Part shown: in pieces, positions 1-15,957 of the stretch
Numbering within the stretch: position 1 is the first letter of the stretch
Layout of the letters: the number at the start of each line of letters is the position of its first letter
NCBI GenBank assembly: GCA_037974665.1
Contig: CM075770.1
Location: 2,740,501-2,804,500 of the forward strand
Source of the DNA: Ehretia macrophylla
Taxonomy: Eukaryota; Streptophyta; Magnoliopsida; Boraginales; Ehretiaceae
DNA length: 64,000 nt
Direction: 5' to 3'
Translations under genes and position numbers: made by a program
Notes under the pieces: model-generated
Databases searched by the model: none
Told to the model about the DNA's origin: nothing
What the model saw: only the letters and a program-made list of their open reading frames with translations

Positions 1-4574
<4,574 letters not shown>

Positions 4575-5663
4575 TTCTCTCTCTCTCTTTAAATAAATAA
4601 AAAAATCTCAACCTCTTTATTTACTCACTCTAAGCTTTCGAAGTAACAAATTTTATTTAGTAATAGCAATTAATTATATCAATTAATGAGTTAATGGAAT
4701 AATTAAATTGAAATTTGCGGAGGAATTTTTGTGTGTGTGTGTGTGTGTGTATGAGAGAGAGACAGAGAGGAGGAGAGATGCGTTGGAGAAGAAACGAAGT
4801 ATGTGAAGACTCCGTCGAGGAGAAGCTTTTTTCGAAGTTCAACGGCTGTGATTTGTTTTTCTTTTTTCGAGTCTTTTGCTGTAAAAAGCTGTAAAAAATA
4901 ATTGAAAATTTCACTTCTCCAGTCAAGAGGCGTGGACTGATGAGATTTTGAAGGGATGTTTTGGCTTATAAGCTAGTTTTAAAGCGCTTATAAACTAAAG
5001 GGGCTTATATTTCTTTCGTCTAAATTTTAACATTGATATTTTTTCTTTTGGACAAACATTGACATCAATTGTTACACACTAAACACAAATCACCCACCAA
5101 TCCCCAGTCTTAAGACGGGAGTAACCCGTGATACTAAATCGGTAAACATAAATAAGTTTGTATAACCGGTCTACTACAAGTTAGTAATAAACTATAATTT
5201 TAACATAAATATCATATGTTATTTTGCGATAAATATAAGTGCATCTTCATCGTGATTGTGTGTGTGTGTGTGTGTCGTGTGTCTTGATAGGAAAATGGGA
5301 AAAGCTTTGCTGGGAAGCTTTCCCCACAGTTTAGATTTTGTCACTAAGGTGGTTTTAGTAGAGCTTACACTAAGACTCCTTTTTTTTTTTTTTTTTTAAA
5401 ACGATGTAAAATCGTTAAAATATCCCTTAGCTGATAATTTTTTCGTCAATCTGCTGTCAAAAATGGATCAAATTGTTACTTTTCAAAAATCAAGAGATCA
5501 AAAGTTTCCTTTTCCAAAACCGGAAGGACAAAAGGTTTTTTTTCTCTTACCTTGATCACTGATTTAAAACGCTATCTCTAAAACCCCACTTAAACTCTCA
5601 TAACATTAATGGCATTAATGGTTACGTATTCATCATCAAGAAGTTTCGCTATATACATCATCA
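4575..5663. other. Intergenic, divergent promoters of kinesin-13 and F-box gene
   Basis: No gene is seen. The minus-strand 5' leader of the kinesin gene has a CT-rich tract next to its ATG. Simple repeats are (GT)n at 4730-4750 and 5258-5275 and a T run near 5381-5397. A stretch around 4963-5012 carries 'cttataa' motifs in both orientations, as in small fold-back elements, but no clear ends were found. Confidence 0.5.
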
Positions 5664-7570
5664 ATGGAGGGTGATAAGAAGAAAACCAAGAAACAGCAGA
5701 TACCAGATGACTTCTGGGAACTTGTTTTCAAAACCTTGGCCGGCAACTCATCATGTTTTAAAGATATATTGTTGGTAGGAGACATCTTTCTTGAACTTTA
5801 CAATGTTGTGTGTCTCGAAATTACACCTTTCGATCCAAAAATTCTCACCGATTATCGTATAGTTAGAATTTTCTCAAGATTTCAGAACATCGAGTCTTTG
5901 GATTTGAGCTATATCGGAGGAAAGATAGTCTTTGGGCCGTTAACCGGTCCCTGTTTGGCTGAAGCACTCAACATTTTCAATTCTCTGACACCAGTAAATA
6001 CTGTTAAAGTTTTAGCGTTGAGCAATAAATGTCTGAAGATTCTAAAGTGTAAGGATATGAATTGTTTATCCGATGATTTTTTGGATGCAATTGCATGTTT
6101 ACCTACGTTGGAAGAATTAGATTTAGCTTACTTGATAAATAATTTCCACCGCAAGGTGACGAATAAGGGTATTACTAGTGTGGTTTGGTCGTTGAATAAT
6201 ATTAGAAAGATTCATTTATCTGAACATGAGATAATCACTGATGAGGCTATTTTCTCCTTATCAAAATTGAAGCACCTTGAAAGTGTTGGGGTCATGCGGT
6301 GCCCCAAAGTTACATCTATTGGATTTTTTCATCTTTTGTTGAATTGTGGTACTCTTGTGTCTATCTTGATAAGTGGTGTTAATGTCGGGGAAACGGATTT
6401 GGCCATTCAAGAGTTTGTGTGAGACCCCGTACCGAGCCAGTACAGAGCTCAAAGTCATTTTCTGACATTTCATACATTTTTACATCATTTAATATGTATT
6501 TATATTAACTAATATGCATTTATATCATTTTATCTGTCTATGTCTCGTTTAGCGTGCATTTAAGTTCAATTACATGTCCTTGAATAATTTAGGTAACGTA
6601 GATAATAATAAAATCATTTTATGTACTTTTATATCGATTTATGTGCATTTATCTTGAAATACGTGCATTTGCATCATTTTACTTGCATTATGTTCAAATA
6701 CATGTATTTAAGTGTTTTAGATATCATAGAGATTAATTAAAACATTGTCGAGTCAAGCCTAGTAACTAAGTTAGTTAAAACACAACTAAATGGCAAGCTA
6801 GAAGATAAGCTATTAATTAGAAGGCACTCTTGTCATTTGACAACCAAACAAAATATCCTACCTAACAAAACACACACATTACACCATATACACACATAAA
6901 TTTTATGCACATACTACACACACTCACCCACGTGATCAGAAGAAGGGGAGAGAAGAAAGAAGAGAGAAAAGAGAAAGAAGAAAAAGAAGAAGAAGAGAGA
7001 AGCATTTTCAAGCTAGCACAAGCATCTTCAAGCTATTGTCTTGCACCCACAATCATTTCTAACATCATTTATTGCATTCAATCACAAACTTAAGGTAAGG
7101 GAAGTTTTATAAATGTTTTACAAAGGCATATTATGCTTTATTGATGAGTTTTAATTATGTATTGAACATGATATTGATTATGAATATGTTTGATAATGAA
7201 TATGTGTGGATTTATTACAAGGTTTGAGACTTATCTTGTATATTGAACTAGGGTTTGATCTAACGGGTTGGAATTTATGAGTTGTGTGGTGATTCTTGCT
7301 TGAATAGGGCTAGGTTAACTTGTGGGTAAGGTAGGAATTGGAAGCCAAGTACATTGATGCTTAGTAGGTGCTCTTGGTGTTCTTGAGGTTTTTTAGAGTT
7401 CTTGAAGTGTTCTTGGGTTGTTGTTTGATTTGAGAATGTTATGGTGTTATTCTTGAGCTTAAGAATGTTGCCTAGAAGACCTCTTTGAGTGTGCTAAAGG
7501 TTTGGATGAGTTGGAGGCAAAATAGCAAGCAAAATAGCAAAAATGTCATGTTTTCATGTTCTCGGACCTC

Positions 7571-7663
7571 CATCCGAAAAAGTGGATCCGGTCAAGTTAC
7601 TCGACCGGATGCTCACTGCCACTCATCCAAAAGAGTGGATCCGGTCAAGTTACTCGACCGGAT
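7571..7663. repeat. Two tandem 40-bp units, each with a CCGG hairpin
   Basis: The units at 7571-7610 and 7624-7663 differ at only a few bases. Each carries an 8-bp stem ATCCGGTC / GACCGGAT around a 9-nt loop (first stem 7586-7593 with 7603-7610). They lie inside the solo LTR. Confidence 0.85.
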
Positions 7664-8041
7664 TTTTGACAGATTTACGCAGTAATTTTTCGGAGGCTAT
7701 ATCTCACTCAATTCAACTCCAAATTGAGTACCGTTTGATTCTAGAACTATCTACATTCGATAAGATTCAATTATATACCAAAATCAGATTAATTATAGTT
7801 TGGGAACATAGGAAAATTTACCTCCTAAGTTAAGCTAATGCAGAAGGATTGGATTTGTTTGGTGTATCTAATGTATGCAATTGGTAGGTGGTGTTGTTTA
7901 AGTAGCCAACTTGAAAGCTCTCATTATTATGTACTAATACTAACTGACCTTGTAATCAAAATGTTTATATGAATATTAGTTGTGCTATTCGCAATTGCAA
8001 ATGCATTTGAATCGTTTAAAGTGTGTCGGTTGCAACCATTA

Positions 8042-8158
8042 GTAAATGCGGTAGTAACGAGAACTTTGGGCAGCAACGGGCTCGCCAGTATATCTCGCAT
8101 ACCGAGGTAGTAACGAGAACTCCAGTCAGAGGTAGGGCTTGCTAGTATACCTCGCCTA
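8042..8158. repeat. Degenerate tandem repeat of about 57 bp in the solo LTR
   Basis: Two imperfect copies start with 'gtagtaacgagaact' and end in 'agtatatctcgc' or 'agtatacctcgcc'. They are inside the LTR and have no coding content. Confidence 0.6.
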
Positions 8159-9215
8159 CTAAATATTTTCATCCCTTCTTTTTCAAGACTCATTAATCCT
8201 CCTACGAGTCGGGACCCAATGATATCTTGGAAGAGTTAGGTGGTTTGATGTTATTGAATCTTGACTGTATATCTTGTATTCTCGTTCGCATGTCTTTGTG
8301 TGCATGACATGTTTTATCAAATTGTTTACGAAAAGATAAAACCTTTGCGAAAACCCTTCTTTGTTTACCTCCTCACTGAGCTATATACGAGGATCTAACT
8401 CACCCCTCTTTTCCACCATTACAGGTTGTCCGGAGATAGAGCTTAGCTTAAGAGTAGTTGCTCATTTTGGTTAACCTTTTGTTGTAATAGAATGAGCTAG
8501 GCATGTGATTTATTTGATGTAATGTATTAATCTTGTGGACGCTTAACTATGTAATTAATTTGATATATTACTCTTTTGAGGCCTAGTTGTTATAGTTGGA
8601 CCTGTGAGAAGTAACGTAGTGAATCCAGATCTTGTAATTACTTGGTGGTTGTAATATTATTTATTAGTGATGAAATTTGTATAATGTGTGTTACTAGAAT
8701 CGATGTAATATATGGTTTGATGTTTTAATTTATGGTTAATAGTGCTCGGGCAATTGTATTATGCCTTAATAGACTTAGGCGGAGTGATCTTCTTAAACCT
8801 GTGGCATCACGACCCATAACGCTTGAGGATTCGTAAGCTTAATTTTTATTCTTTGTCATTATTGTGGTATCAGAGACCGTTTTAGCAATTAAGGTAAAAT
8901 GGGGTCGTGACAGTTTGCATGTACAAAAGCTCTCCAGCATATTAAACTGGAGAATACTAGTCTCTACGAGAAATTCTTGAATATGGCAGCAACATCGAGT
9001 CTTGACTGGCTTTCGCTCAATGGGTATGATGGTTTTACTTTCTCTGGGCTTGTAGATCTTCTATCCGGCTGCAGGTTGGAGTATTTGGTTCTTGGTCCAC
9101 ATAAACTAACCGATGACCACTTTACCATGCTATCATCGTACCTCCATTGTTTAAATATAATACAGTTGGAGCTTTGCGAGAACCTTAGTGAAAAGACAAA
9201 CTTTGTTCTTTTAAA

Positions 9216-9705
9216 TGTTGTGGTAGACCTAGACTAATTTAGAAAACTAAAACTTATGTTAGAAGTATTTAAGAAGTGGAAGAGGGGAATTTTGGAGGAA
9301 CTAGAGAACTTGTATTGAAGAGAAAATTTTAATTTTTGGCTTGGTTACAAAAGCTTAGAGTTTCCCCCTATTTATAGGTGCTCAATGAGGCTTCTACATA
9401 CTAGATATTTTGAAAGTATATGGAATATTATATGTAATATTCTAAGATTATTATAGCTTTTCAAATAAAATATTTTCTCCTAGAAGTTTCCTAGGAAATA
9501 TCTCAATCTTCAAGATTTCTCTAAATCTATGGCTTGGGCTTACAATTGGACAACACTCTTATTCTTTTGGACTAAGTGAATAAATATTTTAGCTAGCCCA
9601 AATGCTCGAGTATTAATTCTTAGCCCAAATACTCACTAATTAATTTTTAGCCCTAATTTTTTTTATCTCTAATCCTTAGCCCAAATTCAAGTTTACATTC
9701 CAACA
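9216..9705 (-). repeat. 3' LTR of the truncated Copia element
   Basis: 490 bp with TGTTG...CAACA ends on the minus strand. A 'ctatttatag' TATA-like box lies near 9370 in plus sense. It begins within codons of the F-box/LRR gene. Confidence 0.8.
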
Positions 9706-11706
9706 CCGCCTCTTAAACTTGAATTTGTCATTCCAAGGCGAGATCTCAGCTTGAGAAAAACTTCAGTCGAGAGAGGCTTGGTGAAGATATCTGCTACCTG
9801 GTCTTGCGACTTCACATACTTTATATGGACATCCTTCTTTGTCACACATTCTCTGAATTATTTGCCAACGCAATTGCTAACTTGTTGTCCACGAATATTT
9901 ATGTTGTTTCATCTTGAGAAAAGTTGAGCTTCTTAAGCAAATTTTGTACCCATAGTGCATGACATGACACATAGTTACAATAGCGGCTACATACTTAGCT
10001 TCACATGTTGATAATGTGACTATTGGTTGCTTCTTCGAAGTCCATGTGTATGTTGTATCTCTAAAGTAAAATATGAACCCTGTTGTACTTTTTCGATCAT
10101 CCATGTCTCCAGCCTAATCACTATCACTGTATCCCACTAGCTTAAAGTTGCCCGTAGAGGGATAGAAGATACCGTAACCAATAGTGCCTTTTATGCATCG
10201 AAGGATTCTTTTTGCAACCTTAAAGTGATGAGTTGTTGGAGTCTCCATGAACCTGCTGATGAGTCCTACTCCAAATAGGATGTCCGGTCTTGTGCAAGTC
10301 AAATATCGTAGGCTCCCGACCAGGCTCTTGTACAATGTTAGATCTACCTTCTCAGTTTCATCATATCTTGACAGTTTTACTCCATATTCTATTAGGGTGC
10401 TTATCGGCTTGCAGTTGCCCATATTGAACTTCTTGAGAATTTCCTTTGTATATCCTTGTCGGGATATAAAAATGTCATCATCCATCTGTTTTACTTCAAT
10501 TCCGAGATAGTATGCCATGAGCCCAATGTCCGTCATTTCGAATTCTCGTGCCATTGCCGTCTTGAAGTCTTCGAACATTTTTGGATTGCTTCCAGTGAAG
10601 ATCAAGTCATCCACGTACAGACAGACAATCATAATATCTCATTTTTCATCCGAGTACATTTTCTGAAATTATTATCTTCGAAGTACTTATCAATTCTAGT
10701 ATTCCATGCTCGAGGAGCTTGCTTCAACCCATACAAAGCCTTTTTCAACTTCAAGACTTTGTCTTCATGGCCTCAAACTATGTAGCCTTCGGGTTGCTCA
10801 ATGTATACTTCTTCTTCAATAAATCCATTCAGGAATGCTGATTTTGCATCTATCTGATAGATCTTCCACTTATTCTGAGCTGCTATTGAAATCAACAATC
10901 TTATTGTTTCTAGATGAGCAACTGGAGTGAAGACTTCATCGTAGTCAATGCCAGCTCTTTGTTTATATCCTTTGGCCACCAATCTTGCTTTGTATCTTTC
11001 AACTTCTCATTTGTTATTCTTCTTAGCTTTGTAGACCCATTTTACTCCAATTGCCTTGTGCCCCTTTGGTAAGGTTGTCAACTCCTATGTGTCATTCTTC
11101 TTGATTGTTTTAATATCCTCATCCATAGCTTTTCTCCATTCTTTACTTTTTGTTGTTTCTTCATAGTTGAAGGGCTCGCAATCAGCAAAGAGACAAAATA
11201 GAGTGATGTCATTTTGATTCTCAGTTACCTCATAAATTTCGTGTAGAGTCCTATTCGATGAGGCCTTTCATCCGAGCTCTCCGTTGATGATGATGTTGCT
11301 TCTTATGGTGTTATTGGTGATGAAGGCGGAGTTTCACGGTTAGTTGTTTCTTTAGCTCTTGGTGGTTCTTCTTCATGCATTGAAAAGAATTGGTACTGCT
11401 CATTTTCTTCTTTATTCCAATCCCACGAGCTCTTTTCATCGAACTCCACATCTCTGCTTATGGTGGACTTCTTTGTACTTGGATTGTATAACTTGTATCC
11501 TTTTGAGTTTTGGTCATAGCCTATGAGGATGTACTTCTCGCTTTTATCATTGAGTTTTGTCCTTCTTTAGTCTGGAACATGTACATAGGCTATGCTTCTA
11601 AATACTCGTAGGTATGCAGCACTTGGCTTATGACCACTCCATGATTCTTGGGGTGTTTTGTTCCACATGCTTCTTGTGGGAGAACGATTTGACAGATACA
11701 CTGCAC
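9216..11706 (-). mobile_element. Truncated Copia element: LTR plus RT/RNase H and part of integrase
   Basis: On the minus strand this has the 3' end of a Ty1/Copia element. The LTR at 9216-9705 starts TGTTGGAATG and ends CCACAACA (minus sense), and is preceded by a purine-rich tract at 9706-9720. Coding remains run from about 11706 down to 9877: the end of integrase, a linker, reverse transcriptase with a KSAFLNG motif (near 10830) and the catalytic YVDD (near 10612), and RNase H with STCEAKYVA (near 10000). Breaks include a TGA just upstream of the RT VAKGYKQ segment (near 11010), loss of frame at 10632-10773 and a stop at 10105-10113. There is no 5' LTR, gag or protease, and the element stops abruptly near 11706. 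TTAAA at 9211-9215 would be the target sequence, but its partner was not found. Confidence 0.85.
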
Positions 11707-12479
11707 AATCACTTGATTTTAGTTTCATTTTAAAAGGAAAATTCTTTTTAAAACGATGAGTCTTGTTTTATAAATTGCCTATAATATTTTCAATACCGTT
11801 AATGTAAGAGAAATGCTTGGTACTACTCAATTTTCATCACCTATTTTATTATTTTCTATGTGAATGCTTAGTTGACATACTAAAAGAGAAAAAATAAAAA
11901 AGTTTGTTATTTTAACTACCGCATTTTTTATATATTGCAACATTTAAAACTAACAAAAAGCTAAAAACTATTAACAATTACTTTAACCATCGTAAATTTT
12001 GTATTGCAATAGTTTTTCGTAAATAATAAATAACACTTTAAAATACTATTGCAATTAAAATATAATTTTAAAATTATTGCGAAATAGTAATTTCATGATA
12101 AATTACTAACAATAAGTGATAAACAAAAAAAAAAAATTAATCATTACAAAAAGTTTTAATTTATGCATGGTTAAACACACTTGTCATAAGACACCTATTG
12201 CATTGATTTTTCATTTTTTGCAATATATATTTTTTATTTTCTAGTCAAAGTGTTACAAAATAGCTAAAATATTATAGTGAATTAATTTGACATGCCAACC
12301 AACTACCATATAAAAGGTGATGGATAAATAATAAAAATAATTTAATATATAGCAAGACACATTTATTAATTTAGTAAATTTTTTGCATATGTATCATTGC
12401 TTGATTTGTTTTCGAAGTAGATAGTTGTGTATGCATTTATGCCACATTGATTAAAATCATTTCACATTGACTTGAAGAT
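11707..12479. other. AT-rich sequence between two retrotransposon remnants
   Basis: Very AT-rich with short direct repeats and no gene. It may be a decayed element or the original intergenic DNA. The missing 3' end of the F-box/LRR gene was looked for here and not seen. Confidence 0.5.
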
Positions 12480-15400
12480 GGTGACTATTACAAGTCCAGA
12501 GGCTGCAACCCAAACCAATGGACCAGGCCAAGCACACAAGGACTGGGTGCGACTGTGAGGCGTAGTGCTAGGATTAAGTCCAGCCAATTACATTTATCTG
12601 ATTACGTGGCTAACTGACAGATGAGCTACAGTTAGTTATATTTGAGCATCAGTGGTGTAAGATAGAGAAGAATAATCAATTTTGTTATTTTTGCCTTTGT
12701 CTTTACTTTATCTTCAAGCTCTCTATGAACAACACTGAATATAATAAAAATCCACACATTTTCAGCTCAATTGCTTGCTAAACTGTCATATTTGGTGCTT
12801 TTATTGAGAGACGATGACGGAAGGGACTCGACTAAAAGCCCTTGACAAAACGATGAAGAAAGTTCAGGATCAGCAACTGAGCAAAATCAAAGGCTCGATA
12901 ACTACCAGCAATCTCTTGGTGATGTAATGACCAAGGTGACGGCATTAGACGGAAAAGTGGAGCAGCAATTTCGCTTATTATCAGAGAAATTGGAATCGAT
13001 CTTTACGTCGCCACCTCCGACGACCAGCGGTAACTCTTCTACACTACCATTGCCTCTGGTGATGGCCAACTTAAGCAGACCTTCATTTCATGTTCACGCA
13101 TCAGCAACTGTACATCATTTGCCCTTGTCACCATTCATGACGACGTCGCCGATAGTCACGATTGGAGGAGCAACAAACGTGAGTTCCATGCCACCTCTGG
13201 CTACTTTAAGTGCATGGGCTCCGTTGTCAGCACCAATGACGAGTAGTAGTGGGATATTACAGGGCAAACATACGAGATTGGATTTTTCCCATTTTGAAGG
13301 CGACGATCCTACCGAGTGAATTTTAAGGCAAATAGATTATTTGCATATCATTTCACGCCCAACGACCAATGCTTATTGATTTCGTCTTTTCATATGGATG
13401 GTCGGCCCTTGCAGTGATTTCAGTGGATGTCAAAAAACTGCCAATTTAGGAGTTGGGAGGAATTTAGGGGGGCCTTGGAAACTGGTTTGGAACCGTGAGA
13501 ATTGGAGGATGACGAAGGTAGGTTGGGTAAATTGTTTCAAACATCAACAATGGAAGAATATCAAAATCAATTCGAGATGTTGGCTAATCGAATAGTGGGC
13601 CTAACCCCGTCATTCTTAATTAACTGTTTCGTCGCTGGCTTGAAACCCAAAATACCAGCCGAAGTGACGGCTTTTAGGCCTAGTTCTATTTCTCAAGCTA
13701 TTCCGTTACCCACGTTACACCAACCTAAACTATTCGATAAAAACAAATTCAATCAAAACCCTAGATACCTAAATCACCCCACCTATCCGTTCAACCCAAA
13801 ACCCCATAACATCTCACCCAATTCTCAAAACCACCACCCGACCCAACTTAACCAAACTTACCTATACCATAACATGCACCTCGACCCCAACCACCACCCA
13901 ACTACTTTTACCAAAACATCACCACCACAAACTACGACCCTTATACCACAAACCAAGCTTACACCTTTACCATACACTATCCGAAAATTTCACCACGGGA
14001 AATACAACAAAGGCGAGAGAAATAGTTATGTTACAACTGCGACAAATATTATACTGTGAGGTATCGTTGTCAAGGCAGGCCCCAATTTTTTTTGTTAGCA
14101 ACTGATGAAAGTGTAGATGAGCTTGAGAATAGCGATGCACAAATGGCGGAGCAAATGCAGCTAGAGGAGCTCGAGGCAGTTCCTGAAATTTCGTTCAATG
14201 CCTTAGCCAGCAACCTCTCGACCATAACACTTCAATTCATAGGTACGATTGATGGTAATCGAATGTAAGTATTAGTTGATGGTGGGAGTACCCACAGTTT
14301 CATTCAATCGCGCATCGCCAAATATTTGGGGTTAATATTGGAGTCCACACCACATTTGTCTGTTATGGTTGGTAACGGTAAGCTGTGGTTGAGTGAAAGA
14401 TTGGTTCGGAATGTCAAGTTGTTTATACAGGGCCATACGATTGAGGCAGATTTGTATGTATTACCACTAGTTAGGTCTGATGTAGTCCTCGGCGTTTCAT
14501 GGCTCGCTACTTTGGGACCAATTGTGTTGAATTATGTTGAGCCTAGCATGAAGTTTTTGGCAAAAGATCAGGAGATATTGTTGAAAGGAGATCATACTTT
14601 ATCGGTTGCACAAGTGCGTTATAGCGGTGTGAAAAGATTGTCTAATACAGGAGCTCTAGCAGCATACTTTAGCTTTACCCTTAGCACTGAAACAAATAAC
14701 CACAATCATACTCACCATTCAGCCATTCAAACACTACTTCATAAATAGCAAGCCATTTTTGACAAACCTCACCAACTGCCTTTTACCCGAAAATTTGACC
14801 AAGTCATTAACCTATAACTCGCCAGCGCTCCTGTTAACGTCAAACCATACCGCTACCCACACTTCTAAAAATCGGAGATTACAAAGTTGGTGAAGGAGAT
14901 GTTGGATGATGGAGTAATACAACCGAGTCAAAGCCATTTTTCCTCACCAGTGTTATTGTTGAAGAAAAAGGATGGGACATGGCATTTTTTCACAGATTAT
15001 TGTGCCTTAAATGTGGTAACTATTCGAGTTCGGTTTCCTATTCCGACAGTAGATGAGTTGTTAGATGAGACATGGGGCTCGATATTTTTTGAAATTGGAT
15101 TTGCGTTCGGGGTATCATCAAATCCGAGTTGAAGCTGAGGATGTTCATAAAACGACATTTCGCACTCACGATCGACACTATAAGTATTTGGTAATGCCGT
15201 TTGAATTGTCCAACGCCCCTTCGACCTTTCAAGCAGTGATGAATGAAACATTTCAGTTACACAAGTGCGTGTTAGTATTTTTTGATGATATGAATTGTCC
15301 AACACCCCTTCGACCTTTCAAGCAGTGATGAATGAAACATTTCAGTTACACAAGTGCGTGTTAGTATTTTTTGATGATATACTTGTGTATAACTCAAATT

Positions 15401-15957
15401 TTGAACAACAACTTTCTCATTTAGAGCAGGTTTTACACTTGCTCAGTACTAACCAATTTTTTGCCAAGATATCGAAAGGTGTTTTTGGGCAGCGACAAGT
15501 GGAGTTCTTGGGTCATATCATCTTGGAGAAAGGTGTGGAGATGGATCCAAACAAAATCAAGGTGGCGTTGGAATGGCCGGAACCCAAAATTGTTAAAGGA
15601 TTGCGTGGTTTTTTGGGATTAGCGCGGTATTATCGAAGGTTCATTCGACACATCCCTAATATTGCGGCTCCTTTGGCAAACTTGCTAAAAAAAGAAGCTT
15701 TTGTATGGAGTGATGAAGAAACCGTGTCTTTCAAGAGGTTGCAAAATGCCTTAACTTCGGCACCAGTGCTGAGTTTGCCAAATTTTGAGAAGCAATTTGT
15801 GGTTGAAACAGATGCATCTGGTTACGGAATTGGTGTGACTCTCCTTCAAGATGGCCATCCAATATCTTATTTTAGTCAAAAGTTGAGCTTATATAACTTT
15901 TCATCCAAGTGTTCGAGTATCGAACAACTACAATTTGTAAGATATAAACTTTTTTAA
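12480..15957 (+). mobile_element. Truncated, decayed Ty3/Gypsy retrotransposon
   Basis: Order on the plus strand: LTR-like leader (about 12480-12790, right end near a TTTGGTGCTTTTATTGAGAG string at about 12791 that may be the primer site), gag fragments (12927-13319 and 13502-14059, the latter with an Asn/Pro/His-rich tail), protease (14200-14560, with VVLGVSWL), reverse transcriptase (14887-15440, with FFDD at the catalytic site) and the connection/RNase H start (15295-15957, VETDASGYGIG). Sequence similarity then stops, so integrase and the 3' LTR are missing. Gag is split by stops and frameshifts, the zinc-knuckle region is disrupted near 14059, and RT is frameshifted by an 89-bp duplication. 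The boundaries are approximate. Confidence 0.85.
15203..15380. repeat. 89-bp tandem duplication across the RT catalytic motif
   Basis: 15203-15291 is repeated at 15292-15380 with one visible difference. The unit holds the end of the RT palm domain including the FFDD codons. Because 89 is not a multiple of 3, it changes the reading frame. Confidence 0.95.

Larger units (their letters stand above)
6418..8912 (+). mobile_element. Solo LTR of a Gypsy-type retrotransposon with 5-bp TSD GTTTG
   Basis: The segment begins TGTGAGACCCCG and ends GGGGTCGTGACA, so it has TG...CA ends that are imperfect inverted repeats. It is flanked by GTTTG at 6413-6417 and 8913-8917. It has no gag or pol. Its internal style (TGGTATCAGAG-like string near 8870, 'gcatcacgaccc' near 8805, AT-rich degenerate 'tgcatttatatcattt' units at 6460-6720, GAA-rich tract near 6940-7000) is that of a long plant Gypsy LTR. 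A solo LTR made by recombination between two LTRs is the simplest reading. Strand is assigned arbitrarily. Confidence 0.85.
5664..9215 (+). pseudogene. F-box/LRR-like (RNI-like) gene broken by two LTR elements
   Basis: The reading frame starts at an ATG at 5664 in the context atcaATGGAGG. Its start (IPDDFWELVFKTL) resembles an F-box, and it continues into leucine-rich units (e.g. NIESLDLSYIGG, LEELDLAYL, LESVGVMRCPKVT) typical of F-box/LRR proteins that supply substrates to SCF ubiquitin ligases. At 6417 it is cut by a 2,495-bp solo LTR that puts a stop at 6420-6422. If the insert and one copy of the duplicated GTTTG are removed, the same frame continues from 8918 through more LRR-like sequence (LDWLSLNGYDGFTFSGL, CRLEYLVLGPHKL) up to 9215, where a Copia LTR begins. 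The 3' part of the gene was not found beyond the Copia remnant. About 350 codons survive. The family call is from motif character only. Confidence 0.7.
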
